Assembly (NCBI GenBank): GCA_020152595.1
Contig: JAIGNY010002621.1
Span: forward strand, 1,942,001-2,006,000
Reading direction: 5' to 3'
Length of the DNA stretch: 64,000 bases
Source: Chiridota heheva
Lineage: Eukaryota; Echinodermata; Holothuroidea; Apodida; Chiridotidae
Under the pieces are notes generated by a model, which ran no database searches, was not told the DNA's origin, and was given only the letters and a program-made list of their open reading frames with translations. Made by a program: the position numbers and the translations under genes. Each line of letters begins with the position of its first letter. The stretch's first letter is position 1. This document shows positions 63,213-64,000 of the stretch, piece by piece.

Positions 63213-63284
63213 CTTAACCATGTCATACATGAGGGAGTACTTAAACATGTCATCCAAATCAATGGAGTCATTTTCCAAGATATC
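63213..63284 (-). CDS. Guanylate cyclase receptor exon: kinase-homology domain, hinge/αD region
   Basis: This 72-base exon gives 24 residues beginning DILENDSIDLDDMFKYSL and ending DMVK. The stretch corresponds to the family pattern LQDILEN-(E/D)-SI-LD-MF-(R/K)YSL-DIVKG of natriuretic peptide receptors, just after the kinase hinge. The acceptor reads TTGCAG before GAT and the donor reads AAG then GTGAGC, so both ends are phase 0; the Leu-Gln usually preceding DILEN should end the previous exon beyond the window. The next exon needs one extra base to stay in frame: the expected Gly codon (G plus GA) lacks its first G. A lost G in the AAGG run, an assembly slip or unusual splicing are all possible. 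The identification is firm despite the small size because nearly every residue fits the family. Confidence 0.9.
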
Positions 63285-63936
63285 CTGCAAGATAAAAAGA
63301 GAGTAAAAGAAATTTAAATGCAATGGTAAAACAATACTAAACTAGAATCATAGCATTCTGCGAAGCGCATACCTTCACCCCTGTTCATTCCCCATCCAGA
63401 ATACAATCTACCTCAGAAATCCTAGGTCCACCAAATTATAAACCCAACAATACCTAAACTCTGACTGTTGGTCTGCATTGCCATTATTTGCATTCTAAAC
63501 ACTTTTTTCGGTTTTATTCAGGCTAAGCATTCATTGTTTGAGCTATATTCAGTCAAGATTCACATTCCAAGCACGAAGCCAACTGTTTTGATTCTCTTTG
63601 ATACCAGAAAATTGATTGCTTTGAATTCTTTTCAGCACATGAATTCATTGTTTAGGACATATTATTGGAATCTAATAAAAATAGTTTCAACTATATAACT
63701 CTTCACAGATCTCATCCTAAAACATCCCCACCCCTCACTTTTTGCCCTTCCCCTGTACCAAGGAGTCCTAATATTGAACCACTTCGTTCGAAAGCAGTAA
63801 GAAAACCACACACCAATTGTGATCAGAATCCAATCAACAGTTCTTCTGATATCTTGACAAACAAAAAACAAATTTACAGAGGCAAAAACATAACCAAAAC
63901 CATGAGAATTCCACCAAGAACAGACAGACAGACAGT

Positions 63937-63974
<38 letters not shown>

Positions 63975-64000
63975 GTTAGATAGATATAGGTATGTGCACT
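63285..64000 (-). other. Partial intron before the first visible exon
   Basis: This is intron of the guanylate cyclase gene running out of the window; the exon before it should end in Leu-Gln at phase 0. Apart from a tetranucleotide microsatellite at the far end I see nothing in it; the two overlapping open frames at 63662-63979 include the microsatellite and are incidental. Confidence 0.75.
63920..63978. repeat. ACAG tetranucleotide microsatellite
   Basis: About fourteen ACAG copies are present with two GTTAG interruptions. Confidence 0.95.

Larger units (their letters stand above)
1391..63284 (-). other. Partial gene: receptor-type guanylate cyclase (five internal exons)
   Basis: Five exons in the same orientation spell out, in protein order, the kinase-homology domain and signalling helix of a membrane guanylate cyclase. 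Such receptors bind a ligand outside the cell and make cGMP from GTP inside. Phases agree at three of four junctions: each of 56.1 to 32.9, 32.9 to 31.3 and 31.3 to 1.4 kb joins a split codon correctly (phases 1, 1 and 2) with GT donors and AG acceptors. The first junction (63.2 to 56.1 kb) is one base short. The extracellular domain and membrane segment lie past 64000 and the cyclase domain lies before 1, so promoter, start, stop and poly(A) site are all outside. Wording is closest to natriuretic peptide receptors A/B from memory of the family; the exact orthologue cannot be decided here. Confidence 0.93.

Overview
This is an AT-rich, repeat-laden piece of an animal genome, with no bacterial-style genes. 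The only certain protein-coding content is one partial gene on the minus strand, a receptor-type (particulate) guanylate cyclase of the natriuretic-peptide-receptor kind. Five internal exons can be read by hand. In transcription order they lie at 63213-63284, 56104-56277, 32907-33062, 31291-31459 and 1391-1540. They encode most of the kinase-homology domain and then the coiled-coil signalling helix that leads into the cyclase domain. The extracellular domain, the membrane segment and the start of the kinase-homology domain must lie beyond position 64000. The cyclase catalytic domain must lie before position 1. Only 721 coding bases are seen in 64 kb, and the introns measure about 6.9, 23.0, 1.4 and 29.8 kb.

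The host is probably a marine invertebrate deuterostome. An echinoderm is my best guess, inferred from the gene family, the long AT-rich introns and the style of the repeats. I cannot name a species.

Layout by coordinate. 1-965: minisatellite. 1391-1540: last visible exon. 1541-31290: the largest intron, holding a 1-kb purine-rich array (7.0-8.0 kb), two related 22-bp minisatellites (10.5 and 25.2 kb), a dimeric repeat of about 290 bp carrying octamer-like motifs (11.0-12.2 kb), a tRNA-derived SINE (14.2-14.5 kb) and several old element fragments. 31291-33062: two exons around a short intron that contains a perfect hairpin. 33063-56103: an intron with a 17-bp GAGCTC satellite, a palindromic MITE-like element (44.3-44.9 kb) and a satellite array bracketed by direct repeats (52.4-53.8 kb). 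56104-56277: the catalytic-loop exon. 56521-57843: a 53-bp satellite. 57909-60780: a foldback-type transposable element with modular inverted arms and a 6-bp target duplication. 63213-63284: first visible exon. 63.9 kb: a tetranucleotide microsatellite.

Two results deserve attention first. One is the junction between the exons at 63.2 and 56.1 kb: canonical splicing leaves the reading frame one base short, although the protein match on both sides is excellent and the other three junctions agree in phase. The other is the foldback element, whose ends and target duplication can be placed to the base. No promoter, polyadenylation site, RNA gene or complete gene was recognised.
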